Positions 54,502-63,443 of a stretch of DNA of 64,000 nt are shown here, in pieces. The number at the start of each line of letters is the position of its first letter. Positions within the stretch are counted from its first letter, which is position 1. The position numbers and the translations under genes were made by a program. The notes below the pieces were generated by a model that saw only the letters and a list, made by a program, of their open reading frames with translations, was not told the origin of the DNA and did not search any database. Source of the DNA: Burkholderiaceae bacterium (GTDB taxonomy: Bacteria > Pseudomonadota > Gammaproteobacteria > Burkholderiales > Burkholderiaceae_C); assembly GCA_023954035.1 (NCBI GenBank), contig JAMLIT010000003.1, positions 1 through 64,000 of the forward strand, written 5' to 3'.

Positions 54502-55847
54502 ATACGGCCACCGGCACCACGTCGAATGCAACGATTTCGCTGAACGAGGGCGCATTTTCCCGACGCAACGCGATGGATTGGCTGTTCGCCGCCATCGTGA
54601 TCGCGGGGGGCTTGTTCGCCTTCCAGCGCTATGCGAGCTACATGGACGTGTACGAGAAAGGCATTCTCCTGGCTGCGATTCCCTCCCTCGTGGCCTTGGG
54701 CTGGTTCTGGCGGCCGCTGCGCATGCTGATGCTGGTGGTAGCGGCTGCGGCCCTGCTGGCCATCGCCTCCTACCAGGTCGACGGCCAGGGGCAGCTGGCA
54801 CGCGCCGAATCGGTTTTCTGGCTCAAGTACTTTCTCTCCAGCCAGTCGGCGATCTTGTGGATGTGCGTGCTGTTCTTCATGAGCACCGTCTTCTACTGGT
54901 TCGGCATGGCCTCGCGCGGCGAGGGCGCCACGCTGTCCATGCTCGGCTCGCGCCTGGCCTGGGTGGCGGTGGGCATGGCGCTGATCGGCAGCATGGTCCG
55001 CTGGTACGAGAGCTACCTGGTCGGCGTGGATGTGGGCCATATCCCGGTCAGCAATCTGTATGAAGTCTTCGTGCTGTTCTGCTGGATCACCGCGCTGTTC
55101 TATCTGTATTACGAGCAGCATTACGGCACGCGCGCCCTGGGCGCTTTCGTCATGCTGGTCGTCAGCGCTGCGGTCGGCTTCTTGCTCTGGTACACGGTGG
55201 CGCGCGAGGCGCAAGAGATTCAGCCTTTGGTGCCCGCGCTCAAGAGCTGGTGGATGAAGCTGCACGTGCCTGCCAATTTCATCGGCTATGGGACCTTTGC
55301 CTTGTCGGCCATGGTGGCGTTCGCCTATCTGGTCAAGCAGCAAGCCACCGAGACGCGCTGGACCAAGCTGGCACCCCTGGGGATTCTTGGCCTGGTCCTG
55401 TGCTTTGAGCCGCTGGTCTTCCGCCAGGGCGCAGGGCAGGGCAACACCAGTTTCTGGATGGTGTACTTCGGAGTCTCCACGCTGGGGGTGGGCGGCATTT
55501 TGCTGGGCCGCCGCCGCATCGCTGCCAAGCTGCCGCCGCTCGAACTGTTGGACGACCTGATGTACAAGGCCATCGCCGTGGGCTTTGCCTTTTTCACCAT
55601 CGCCACGGTGCTGGGCGCGCTGTGGGCGGCCGAAGCCTGGGGCGGGTACTGGAGCTGGGACCCCAAGGAGACCTGGGCGCTGATCGTCTGGCTCAACTAC
55701 GCTGCCTGGCTGCACATGCGCATGATGAAGGGGCTGCGCGGCACGGTGTCGGCCTGGTGGGCGCTGGTGGGGCTGGTGGTGACCACCTTTGCCTTCCTGG
55801 GGGTCAACATGTTCTTGAGCGGTTTGCACAGCTACGGCGAGCTTTGA
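54498..55847 (+). CDS. ccsB: Cytochrome c biogenesis protein CcsB (CcsA/ResC family, System II heme lyase)
   Basis: 449 residues with about eight membrane helices. The heme-handling WWD motif reads WGGYWSWDPKETWALIVWLN, and conserved histidines flank it (in KLHVPANFIGYGTFAL and AWLHMRMMKG). With ResB it forms the System II cytochrome c synthetase. It overlaps resB by four bases. After it ~220 bases lead to msrP with no feature that I can name. Confidence 0.96.
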   Translation: MNTATGTTSNATISLNEGAFSRRNAMDWLFAAIVIAGGLFAFQRYASYMDVYEKGILLAAIPSLVALGWFWRPLRMLMLVVAAAALLAIASYQVDGQGQLARAESVFWLKYFLSSQSAILWMCVLFFMSTVFYWFGMASRGEGATLSMLGSRLAWVAVGMALIGSMVRWYESYLVGVDVGHIPVSNLYEVFVLFCWITALFYLYYEQHYGTRALGAFVMLVVSAAVGFLLWYTVAREAQEIQPLVPALKSWWMKLHVPANFIGYGTFALSAMVAFAYLVKQQATETRWTKLAPLGILGLVLCFEPLVFRQGAGQGNTSFWMVYFGVSTLGVGGILLGRRRIAAKLPPLELLDDLMYKAIAVGFAFFTIATVLGALWAAEAWGGYWSWDPKETWALIVWLNYAAWLHMRMMKGLRGTVSAWWALVGLVVTTFAFLGVNMFLSGLHSYGEL

Positions 55848-56070
55848 ATCCAAGGTCCGTCCGGTCGCCTACTGCTCTTGCGTGGCTGGGCAGCGCCGTT
55901 TGGGCGCATGCGGAGACGTACAAATGTCCTTCGGCTTGTAACCTGGCCGCGCCGTCCAGCGAACTAGCTTGCTAGGGTCAGTGAAACATCGGGCTTGGGC
56001 GCTGGGCTCCGTGCCTCGCGCCGGCCCAGACAAAGAAATGCTTCCCATTTCTGCCAATAGGAGTTTCGCC

Positions 56071-57066
56071 ATGCATTTTTCTCGCCGCGACAATGGGTTT
56101 GTCCATTCCCTGCCTTCGGAAATCACGCCGCGCGCAGTCTACGAGGATCGCCGCCAGCTTCTTCGCCTGATGGCCGGGGGTGCGGCGGGAGGCACGCTGG
56201 CCGCCTGGGCAGGGCGCAATGCCTTGGCCGCCACCGAGCGCTCCGGCAAGCTCGCACCGTTGCCGGCAGCGGCTTCCAAGGTGCCGGGCGCCGTCACGAT
56301 GGAAAAACTCACGCCGTACGAGGACGCCACCAGTTACAACAACTTCTATGAGTTCGGCACCGACAAGGCCGACCCTGCGCGCTACGCGGACAGTCTGAAG
56401 ACCACCCCCTGGACGGTGGATGTCGAAGGCCTGGTGAAGAAGCCGGTGAAATTCGGTATCGAGGATCTGCTCAAGCTCTCGGCACAGGAAGAACGCATCT
56501 ACCGTCTGCGCTGCGTCGAGGGCTGGTCCATGGTCATTCCGTGGGTGGGCTACTCTCTGTCCGAACTCATCAAGCGGGTCGAACCGCTGGGCAGTGCCAA
56601 GTACGTGGAGTTCGTGACCCTGGCCGACAAGGCCACCATGCCCGGCGTTGGTTCGCGGGTGCTGGACTGGCCCTATGTGGAAGGCCTGCGCCTGGATGAA
56701 GCCATGCATCCGTTGACGCTGCTCGGCTTTGGCATGTACGGCGAGATCCTGCCCAAGCAGAACGGCGCGCCGGTGCGCATCGTGGTGCCGTGGAAATATG
56801 GTTTCAAGAGCGCGAAAAGCCTGGTCAAGATCCGTTTCACCGAAAAGGAACCAGCGACCGCATGGAACAAGGCCGCAGCGCAGGAATATGGGTTTTACTC
56901 GAACGTCAACCCCGAGGTCGATCACCCGCGCTGGAGCCAGGCGAGCGAGCGGCGCATCGGCGAAGGCGGCTTGTTTGCCAAGCGCCGCAAGACGCTGATG
57001 TTCAATGGCTACGAAGCGCAGGTCGGCCAGCTGTACGCGGGCATGGACCTGAAAAAGCACTTCTGA
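56071..57066 (+). CDS. msrP: Periplasmic methionine sulfoxide reductase, molybdopterin subunit MsrP
   Basis: 331 residues. A twin-arginine signal is visible ([15 protein letters not shown], Arg27-Arg28), so it is folded with cofactor before export. The MsrP/YedY molybdenum ligand is Cys148 in [17 protein letters not shown]. Other family words: [47 protein letters not shown]. It repairs oxidised methionines in envelope proteins. AGGAG precedes the ATG. msrQ follows 12 bases later. Confidence 0.97.
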   Translation: MHFSRRDNGFVHSLPSEITPRAVYEDRRQLLRLMAGGAAGGTLAAWAGRNALAATERSGKLAPLPAAASKVPGAVTMEKLTPYEDATSYNNFYEFGTDKADPARYADSLKTTPWTVDVEGLVKKPVKFGIEDLLKLSAQEERIYRLRCVEGWSMVIPWVGYSLSELIKRVEPLGSAKYVEFVTLADKATMPGVGSRVLDWPYVEGLRLDEAMHPLTLLGFGMYGEILPKQNGAPVRIVVPWKYGFKSAKSLVKIRFTEKEPATAWNKAAAQEYGFYSNVNPEVDHPRWSQASERRIGEGGLFAKRRKTLMFNGYEAQVGQLYAGMDLKKHF

Positions 57067-57078
57067 GGGCGCAGTCCC

Positions 57079-57759
57079 GTGCAGACCGCTTTCTCCGTGA
57101 AAAAGCGCTTGCTGCACCGCGCCGCCAAGCCCCTGCTGTTTGCGCTGTGTTTGCTGCCCTTTGCCTGGCTGGTGTATGCCGCTGCCAGCGATCAACTGGG
57201 CGCCAACCCGGCCGAAGCGCTGATTCGCAGCCTGGGCGACTGGACGCTGCGCTTTCTGTGCATTGTGCTGGCCGTCACGCCGCTGCGGGTCATGACCGGC
57301 ACGCCGGCTTTGGCGCGCTTTCGCCGCATGCTGGGTTTGTTTGTGGCGTTTTATGCGCTGATGCATCTTCTGTCCTATGTCGCGTTCGACATGGGCTTTG
57401 AGGTGGCCGAAATAGCCAAGGACATTGCCAAGCGGCCCTTCATTCTGGTGGGATCCCTTGCGGGCCTTCTGCTGGCGCTGATGGCGGCCACCTCGTTCAA
57501 CCGTGCCATCAAGGCACTGGGCGCGGCGCGCTGGCGTCGCTTGCATCAAAGCGTGTATGTGGTGGCAGCGCTCGCCATCCTGCACTTTTACTGGATGCGC
57601 GCCGGGAAAAACAATTTTTCCGAGGTCGCGGTGTACGGGGTCATTCTTGCCAGCCTGCTCGGCTGGCGGGTCTGGGAGGCGCTGCGCAAGCGCCGCCTAA
57701 GTGCGCAGCGCCCCGCACGGACAAAGGTGGGAAATGCGGCAGCACTGCAAAAAAGATAG
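57079..57759 (+). CDS. msrQ: MsrQ, heme b membrane subunit of the MsrPQ system
   Basis: 226 residues from a GTG start. It has about six membrane helices of the ferric-reductase-like type. Heme-binding histidines are likely in FYALMHLLSYVAFDM, RLHQSVYVVAALAILHFYW, and nearby. It passes electrons from the quinone pool to MsrP in the periplasm. The stop codon falls in copy 9 of the dispersed repeat. The basic C-terminal tail (RKRRLSAQRPARTK) is cytoplasmic. Confidence 0.95.
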   Translation: MQTAFSVKKRLLHRAAKPLLFALCLLPFAWLVYAAASDQLGANPAEALIRSLGDWTLRFLCIVLAVTPLRVMTGTPALARFRRMLGLFVAFYALMHLLSYVAFDMGFEVAEIAKDIAKRPFILVGSLAGLLLALMAATSFNRAIKALGAARWRRLHQSVYVVAALAILHFYWMRAGKNNFSEVAVYGVILASLLGWRVWEALRKRRLSAQRPARTKVGNAAALQKR

Positions 57760-57809
57760 CATTCAACGCTTATGCAATAAGCGCTAGAACCCTATTTGAG
57801 CAATAATTT
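57752..57809. repeat. Dispersed AT-rich repeat, copy 9
   Basis: GATAGCATTCAACGCTTATG then CAATAAGCGCTAGAACCCTA and TTTGAGCAATAATTTTTGC: one of the best-preserved copies, with the core AACGCTTAT-N6-ATAAGCGCT. It lies between the convergent msrQ and lysA genes and includes the msrQ stop codon. Confidence 0.9.
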
Positions 57810-57834
57810 TTGCTCGAACAAGGCACGGTGCTGC

Positions 57835-59115
57835 TCAGTCTGTGAGCAGCCGCTCGGCGCGCATCATGTCTTGCGGCGTTTCGCGCACACGAATCAAATG
57901 GGCCTCGGCCCCATCCACCAGCACCTCGGCCGCGCGGCCGCGCGTGTTGTAGTTGCTGGCCATAGACATGCAGTACGCGCCAGCAGACAGCACAGCCAGC
58001 CGATCGCCTGGCTGCACCGCCAGCTCGCGGTCGCGCCCCAGCCAGTCGCCGCTTTCGCACACTGGGCCCACAACGTCGTAGGTACTTGTTTCAGCGGCGC
58101 TGCGGTGCACTGGAACAATGGCATGAAACGCCTGGTACATGGCTGGGCGCGGCAAGTCGTTCATCGCAGCGTCGACGATGCAGAAGTTTTTTTCTTCGCC
58201 CGGCTTGAGGTAAAGCACCTCGGTCACGCACAAGCCGGCGTTGCCCACCAGCGAGCGCCCCGGTTCGATGATGAACTGGCGATCGCCGAAGCCGCGCGCA
58301 TCCAGCCTGGCCAGCAATTGCTGCCACAGCAGGTCGGCTGCCGGGGGCGTGTCGCCCGCGTAGTCGATGCCCAGGCCGCCGCCGAAATCGAGGTGCTCTA
58401 TGGCAATGCCGGCGGCCTCGATCTGCTCGACCAGGTCGAGCAAGCGATCCACGGCGTCGGCAAACGGCCTCGCTTCGGTGATCTGCGATCCAATATGGAA
58501 GTCAATGCCGGTCACACGCAGACCCGGCAACTGGGCGGCGCGCTGGTACGTCGCCACGGTGCGTTCGTGCGCAACGCCAAATTTGTTCCCCTTGAGTCCG
58601 GTGGAGATATAGGGGTGCGTCTTGGGGTCGACGTTCGGGTTGACGCGGATGCTCACAGGCGCCGTGTGGCCGCTCTGCGTAGCGACCTCGCTGAGCACCT
58701 CCAATTCCGCTTCGCTCTCGACGTTGAAGCACAAGATACCCGCTTGCAGCGCCTGCAGCATCTCGGCGCGTGTCTTGCCCACGCCCGAGAAAATCACCTT
58801 GGAGGGATCCCCACCGGCCGCTAGCACCCGCGCCAGCTCGCCACCGGAGACGATGTCGAAACCGCAGCCCTGGCGGGCAAACCATTGCAGCAGCGCCAGA
58901 GAAGAATTGGCTTTCATTGCATAGCAAACATGCAGCTTGCGCCCGGCAAAGCCCTTGCGATACGCATGCAAGGCGTCCCTCATGGACGCGGTGGAGTACG
59001 CAAACAGCGGCGTGCCGTGCGTGCGGGCCAACTCTGCCACCGAGCAGGCCTCAATAAACAGTTCGTCCCCGCGATAAGCGATATGGGGACGGCCGGGAAG
59101 CGCAGTAGAGATCAT
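57835..59115 (-). CDS. lysA: Diaminopimelate decarboxylase
   Basis: 426 residues. The PLP lysine is Lys68 in VCYAMKANSS. The phosphate loop and substrate motifs are GGGLGIDYAGD and EPGRSLVGNAG, and the partner-subunit Cys motif is VCESGDW. It performs the last step of lysine biosynthesis. The ATG overlaps the lptM stop (ATGA), a common lptM-lysA pairing. A repeat copy and an msrQ convergent gene lie downstream. Confidence 0.97.
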   Translation of the reverse strand: MISTALPGRPHIAYRGDELFIEACSVAELARTHGTPLFAYSTASMRDALHAYRKGFAGRKLHVCYAMKANSSLALLQWFARQGCGFDIVSGGELARVLAAGGDPSKVIFSGVGKTRAEMLQALQAGILCFNVESEAELEVLSEVATQSGHTAPVSIRVNPNVDPKTHPYISTGLKGNKFGVAHERTVATYQRAAQLPGLRVTGIDFHIGSQITEARPFADAVDRLLDLVEQIEAAGIAIEHLDFGGGLGIDYAGDTPPAADLLWQQLLARLDARGFGDRQFIIEPGRSLVGNAGLCVTEVLYLKPGEEKNFCIVDAAMNDLPRPAMYQAFHAIVPVHRSAAETSTYDVVGPVCESGDWLGRDRELAVQPGDRLAVLSAGAYCMSMASNYNTRGRAAEVLVDGAEAHLIRVRETPQDMMRAERLLTD

Positions 59116-59318
59116 GGGGGCGAAGAGGCAGCAGAACGGGGCATGGGAGCCGGCAGGGTGGCCGGAACAGGGGTTTGGGGCAGGCTGGCGCGTGGACTGG
59201 CAGGGGGCTGCGTCGGCAAAAACAGCGGTCCACGCTGCCCGCACGCGGTCAGCACTGCCCCGCTGGTCGCAAGGACCAGCGTCCTGACTAGAATTTGCCG
59301 GGCTAACAATATCAACAT
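59112..59318 (-). CDS. lptM: LPS assembly lipoprotein LptM (YifL-like)
   Basis: 68 residues starting [20 protein letters not shown], with a lipobox at [17 protein letters not shown]; CGxxGPLxxP is the YifL/LptM hallmark. The remaining ~40 residues are Pro/Ala/Ser-rich. LptM assists maturation of the LptD/LptE translocon in the outer membrane. It is coupled to lysA by a four-base overlap and lies divergent from cyaY with only 12 bases between the starts. Confidence 0.92.
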   Translation of the reverse strand: MLILLARQILVRTLVLATSGAVLTACGQRGPLFLPTQPPASPRASLPQTPVPATLPAPMPRSAASSPP

Positions 59319-59330
59319 GTGGAAATTGTA

Positions 59331-59660
59331 ATGACCGACCTGGAATACGCCGATCGCGCCGAGCAGTTGCTGTCGGCCGTGGAGCAATGTGTGGATCGCA
59401 TCAACGCAGCCACCGACGCCGACATCGACAGCCAGCGCAGCGGCGGCCTGATCACCCTGGTGTTTGCCAACGGCAGCCAGATTGTGATCAACCAGCAAAA
59501 ACCGCTGCACGAGATCTGGATGGCCACGCGCTCGGGCGGCTACCACTACCGTTTCGACGGCCTGGCCTGGCAGGATACCAAGGGCGCAGGCGAATTTTTC
59601 GCTGCACTCAGCCGCGACGCGAGTGCCCAGTCGGGATGGGGCCTGCGCTTTCATTGGTGA
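59331..59660 (+). CDS. cyaY: Iron-donor protein CyaY (frataxin)
   Basis: 109 residues starting [20 protein letters not shown]. Frataxin fold: an acidic first helix ([20 protein letters not shown] in the first strands) and the conserved [21 protein letters not shown] and [16 protein letters not shown] segments. It binds iron and tunes iron-sulfur cluster assembly. A GTG 12 bases upstream in frame is possible, but the ATG fits the family start. The gene converges on the PBP1A gene. Confidence 0.96.
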   Translation: MTDLEYADRAEQLLSAVEQCVDRINAATDADIDSQRSGGLITLVFANGSQIVINQQKPLHEIWMATRSGGYHYRFDGLAWQDTKGAGEFFAALSRDASAQSGWGLRFHW

Positions 59661-59697
59661 GCTGAAGCTCGCACGACGCGGCGCCTGCCAGCACGGA

Positions 59698-62094
59698 TCA
59701 ATTGCGAAACAGGTCCAGAATCTTGTTGCGTTCGTCGGGCGCTGGCGCCTCCTGCGGTGCGAGGCCCGAACCCGCCCCGCGATCGTCAAGCCCCACGCTG
59801 GCTACTCCGGCATTGCGGGCGTATTCGGTGTAGAACCACTCGCCGCCGACGTTGACGACCCCCTCGGGCACCGTTGGCTCCATCACAGGTACGCCCTTGA
59901 GTGCCCGCTCCATGAAACTGATCCAGACGGGCAAGCTCAATCCGCCGCCCGTCTCGCGGCTGCCCAGGTTGCGCGGCGTGTCGTAGCCAATCCAGGTGAC
60001 ACCCGCAACGGTGGGTTGAAAGCCCGCAAACCACGCGTCCCAGGCGTCGTTGGTGGTACCGGTCTTGCCATACAGATCAGGGCGCTTGAGCGTGGCGTAG
60101 GCGCGCGCTGCGGTGCCACTGCGGGTCACTTCGTTGAGCAGGCTGTCCATGATGAAGGCGTTGCGTGCATCGATGGCACGCGGGTTTTGCTCGGTCGGAA
60201 TGGGCGTGGTTTCTGAGATCGTGCGGCCTTTGAAGTCCGTGACCTTGGCGATCAGCCAGGGATTGACGCGATAGCCCCCGTTGGCGAACACCGAGTACGC
60301 GACCGCCATCTGCATCGGCGTCACGGATCCGGCGCCAAGCGCCATGGTCAGGTAGGCCGGGTGCTTTTCCGCATCGAACCCGAAGCGTGTGGCCCATTCC
60401 TGCCCGTAGCGGGTGCCGATGGCCTGCAGGATGCGAATCGACACCATGTTCTTCGAGCGCGCAAGCGCCGAGCGCATCGTCATTGGTCCGTCGAACTTGC
60501 CGTCGTAATTCTTGGGCTCCCACGGCTGCCCGCCGGTGAAGCCAGAATCGAAAAACAGCGGCCCATCGTTGATGACGGTCGCCGGAGTAAAGCCTTTTTC
60601 CAATGCCGCGGAATAGATGAACGGCTTGAAGCTCGAGCCGGGCTGGCGCCAGGCCTGCGTCACGTGGTTGAACTTGTTCTTGTTGAAATCAAAGCCCCCC
60701 ACCAGCGCCTTGATGGCGCCGCTGCGCGGATCGAGTGCCACAAACGCTCCCTCGACTTCGGGCAACTGGGTGACTTCCCAGCCGTCCTTGTCCGTCCGAG
60801 CCACGCGAATCACCGCGCCGCGTCGCAGCTTGATGTTGGGCGGCGCTTTGTCGCTCAGCCCCGACTGCACGGGCTTGAGACCGTCGCCCGTGACCTCAAT
60901 CGTGTCTCCGTTGCCGCGCACGGCAATCAGTTTGCGCTTGCTCACCTCCAGCACCACGGCGGAGAGGACGTCGCCGTTGTCGGGATGGTCGGCCAGCACG
61001 TCATCGATGGCGTCGTCGATTTCCTTGGGCACGGTGGGAAGCTCGATGAATTGCTCGGGCCCGCGGTAATGTTGGCGCCGCTCGAAGTTCATGATCCCCC
61101 GGCGCAGTGCGCTGTAGGCGGCCTCCTGATCGCTCGCACTCAGTGTGGTGTACACATTGAGCCCGCGCGTATAGGCCTCGGCACCGTACTGGGCAAAGAT
61201 GAGTTGTCGCGCCATTTCGGCGACGAATTCCGCGTGCACTCGGGTTTCGTCCTGCCCCGTGTGCAGATGAATCGGCTCCTTGCGCGCGGCGTCGGCTTGC
61301 GCTGCAGTGATGAAACCGTTTTCTTCCATCCGGTCGATGATGTACTGCTGCCGGATGCGCGCTCGTTTGGGGTTGCTGATGGGGTTGTAGCGCGAGGGGG
61401 CCTTGGGCAACCCGGCCAGCATTGCCGCTTCCGCAATCGAAATTGTCTTCAAGGGCTTGCCAAAGTAAGCCTCTGAAGCGGCCGCAAATCCATAGGCCCG
61501 ATTGCCCAGGTAAATTTGGTTCATGTAGACCTCGAGAATCTGATTTTTGGAAAGCAGATGCTCGAGTTTGAAAGTCAGTAATATTTCGTAAATCTTGCGG
61601 GTAAATGTCTTTTCCGAAGAAAGATATACATTGCGCGCCACCTGCATCGTGATCGTCGAGGCCCCCTGGCTTTTGATTTGACCGAGGTTGGCCAGCATTG
61701 CCCGCGCCATGCCTTTGTAATCCACGCCACCGTGCTCGAAAAAGCGCGTGTCTTCAATCGCCAGCACCGCGTCCTTCATCACCTGAGGGATTTCGGAGAT
61801 GGGCGTCAGGTTGCGTCGCTCTTCGCCGAATTCGCCAAGCAGCGCCCCTTCAGAGGAGTAGACCCGCAGCGGCAGTTTGGGTCGGTAGTCCGCCAGGTCC
61901 GAGATGTCGGGAAGATTCGGATAGGCAAATGCCAGCGCAACTGCTATCACCAGGGCCAGGGCGACAGCGCCTGCCGCGGCCAGCCCGATGGCCCAGGCGA
62001 GGATGCGCACAGGCCATCTCCACCACGGCGAGGGCGGCCTGGAGGTCGGTTTCGATCGGGGGGGCGAAGACTCTTTTTGGGGGGACGGCGGCAT
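59698..62094 (-). CDS. mrcA: Penicillin-binding protein 1A (bifunctional transglycosylase/transpeptidase)
   Basis: 798 residues. There is a Pro-rich cytoplasmic tail, a membrane anchor (~30-58), and the glycosyltransferase domain with EDTRFFEHGGVDYKGMARAM (Glu114), GASTITMQVARNVYLSSEKT and RKIYEILLTFKLEHLLSKNQ. An OB-like insert follows, then the transpeptidase with SSFKP (Ser nucleophile), SKN in ARSKNMVSIRILQ, and KTGTTNDAWDAWF. It polymerises and cross-links peptidoglycan. It is divergent from pilM across a 269-base gap, an arrangement common in Proteobacteria. Confidence 0.97.
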   Translation of the reverse strand: MPPSPQKESSPPRSKPTSRPPSPWWRWPVRILAWAIGLAAAGAVALALVIAVALAFAYPNLPDISDLADYRPKLPLRVYSSEGALLGEFGEERRNLTPISEIPQVMKDAVLAIEDTRFFEHGGVDYKGMARAMLANLGQIKSQGASTITMQVARNVYLSSEKTFTRKIYEILLTFKLEHLLSKNQILEVYMNQIYLGNRAYGFAAASEAYFGKPLKTISIAEAAMLAGLPKAPSRYNPISNPKRARIRQQYIIDRMEENGFITAAQADAARKEPIHLHTGQDETRVHAEFVAEMARQLIFAQYGAEAYTRGLNVYTTLSASDQEAAYSALRRGIMNFERRQHYRGPEQFIELPTVPKEIDDAIDDVLADHPDNGDVLSAVVLEVSKRKLIAVRGNGDTIEVTGDGLKPVQSGLSDKAPPNIKLRRGAVIRVARTDKDGWEVTQLPEVEGAFVALDPRSGAIKALVGGFDFNKNKFNHVTQAWRQPGSSFKPFIYSAALEKGFTPATVINDGPLFFDSGFTGGQPWEPKNYDGKFDGPMTMRSALARSKNMVSIRILQAIGTRYGQEWATRFGFDAEKHPAYLTMALGAGSVTPMQMAVAYSVFANGGYRVNPWLIAKVTDFKGRTISETTPIPTEQNPRAIDARNAFIMDSLLNEVTRSGTAARAYATLKRPDLYGKTGTTNDAWDAWFAGFQPTVAGVTWIGYDTPRNLGSRETGGGLSLPVWISFMERALKGVPVMEPTVPEGVVNVGGEWFYTEYARNAGVASVGLDDRGAGSGLAPQEAPAPDERNKILDLFRN

Positions 62095-62312
62095 ATCGCT
62101 CCGGCATGAAATGAGCCGGCATTATAAAAATCGGCTCTTGGCGCGTGGCGCAGAGGGCAAACTGGCGAAAGGACCCTGGGGGGGCTTCTATGAAGAAAAA
62201 GCAGTTTGCATGGGTTCGGCGCTCGGACGCATTCGTCTGCTTTTGACAACGCTCAGAAGTTGCTACAGCCGGAAAACTCTTTGCCGGAGAAGTATCTTAC
62301 TGCTAGCATTCA

Positions 62313-62347
62313 TGTGAAATGTGAAGTTTTGTTGTCTCACATTCACA
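62313..62347. promoter_or_regulatory. Inverted repeat upstream of pilM
   Basis: The arms TGTGAAATGTGA and TCACATTCACA are complementary apart from one unpaired A, with a 12-base spacer. It ends 16 bases before the TTG start of pilM, so it could be an operator or a leader hairpin that affects translation. A TTGACA (-35-like) word lies at 62243-62248. No -10 partner is convincing. Confidence 0.5.
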
Positions 62348-62363
62348 ACTACAAGGGGGCATC

Positions 62364-63443
62364 TTGATCTCTACGGGATCCTTGTTCGGTCGCCAGTCTG
62401 CGCCGCTGCTGGGCATTGACATCAGTTCGTCCAGCGTCAAGCTGGTGGAACTTGGGCGTGACAAATCGGGTGCCTGGGTTCTTGAGCGCTGCGCGATTGA
62501 GCCCCTGGAGCGTGGGTGGATCACTGACGGCAACATCGAAAAATTCGACGAAGTGGCCGATGCACTCAAACGCGTGGTGAAAAAGAGCGGAACGCGCACC
62601 AAGCAGGTTGCGCTCGCCCTCCCGCCGTCCGCCGTCATCACCAAGAAGATTTCACTGCCTGCCGGCATGACCGATCAGGAGTTGGAAGTGCAGGTGGAGT
62701 CGGAGGCCAACCAGTACATCCCTTTCTCGCTTGACGAGGTCAGTCTGGACTTTTGCGTCATCGGCCCGAGCAAGAATGCGCCGGGCGACGTGGACGTCCT
62801 GATCGCTGCGTCGCGGAGGGAAAAGGTGCAGGATCGCCAGGGGCTGGCCGAAGCGGCCGGACTGAAGGCGGTGATTCTTGACGTCGAATCCTATGCGTCG
62901 CGCCTGGCGGCCAGTCGCCTCATTGAAGCCTTGCCGAACAAGGGCTTGGACGCCATGGTGGCGCTGTTCGAAGTGGGCGCCTTGACGACCAGCATGCAGG
63001 TCATACGCAACGACGAAGTGCTTTACGACCGCGATCAGGCCTTCGGCGGCGCGCAGCTGACGCAACTCATCGTGAGGCAATATGGTTTCTCGGTGGAGGA
63101 AGCCGAAAACAAAAAGCGCAGTGGTGATCTCCCCGAGGATTACGCCAGTGCGGTTCTGCGGCCGTTTGTCGAGAGCATGGCGCAGGAAATTGGGCGCGCC
63201 TTGCAGTTTTTCTTCACCAGCACACCGCACAACCGCGTCGATCGCATCCTTCTGGCCGGAGGCTCGTCGCCTCTGCAAGGCCTGCCGGAAGCGGTAACGC
63301 AGCACACCGGATTTCCATGCAGCATCGTCAACCCGTTTGAGGGTATGGAAATGTCCAGCAACGTGCGGATCAAGAAGATGGTTCGGGAGGCCCCGTCCTA
63401 TCTCACGTCCTGTGGTCTTGCGATGCGGAGGTTCATGCAGTGA
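62364..63443 (+). CDS. pilM: Type IV pilus assembly protein PilM
   Basis: 359 residues from a TTG start, supported by the strong ribosome site AAGGGGG ~8 bases upstream and by the family N-terminus (SLFGRQSAPLLGIDISSSSV then KLVELGRD). It is actin-like: the phosphate loop GIDISSSSVKLVEL, the second loop in LFEVGALTTSMQVIRN, and the adenosine region ILLAGGSSPLQGLPEAV. It binds PilN at the inner membrane in the pilus alignment complex. The stop overlaps the pilN GTG (GTGA). Confidence 0.97.
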   Translation: MISTGSLFGRQSAPLLGIDISSSSVKLVELGRDKSGAWVLERCAIEPLERGWITDGNIEKFDEVADALKRVVKKSGTRTKQVALALPPSAVITKKISLPAGMTDQELEVQVESEANQYIPFSLDEVSLDFCVIGPSKNAPGDVDVLIAASRREKVQDRQGLAEAAGLKAVILDVESYASRLAASRLIEALPNKGLDAMVALFEVGALTTSMQVIRNDEVLYDRDQAFGGAQLTQLIVRQYGFSVEEAENKKRSGDLPEDYASAVLRPFVESMAQEIGRALQFFFTSTPHNRVDRILLAGGSSPLQGLPEAVTQHTGFPCSIVNPFEGMEMSSNVRIKKMVREAPSYLTSCGLAMRRFMQ

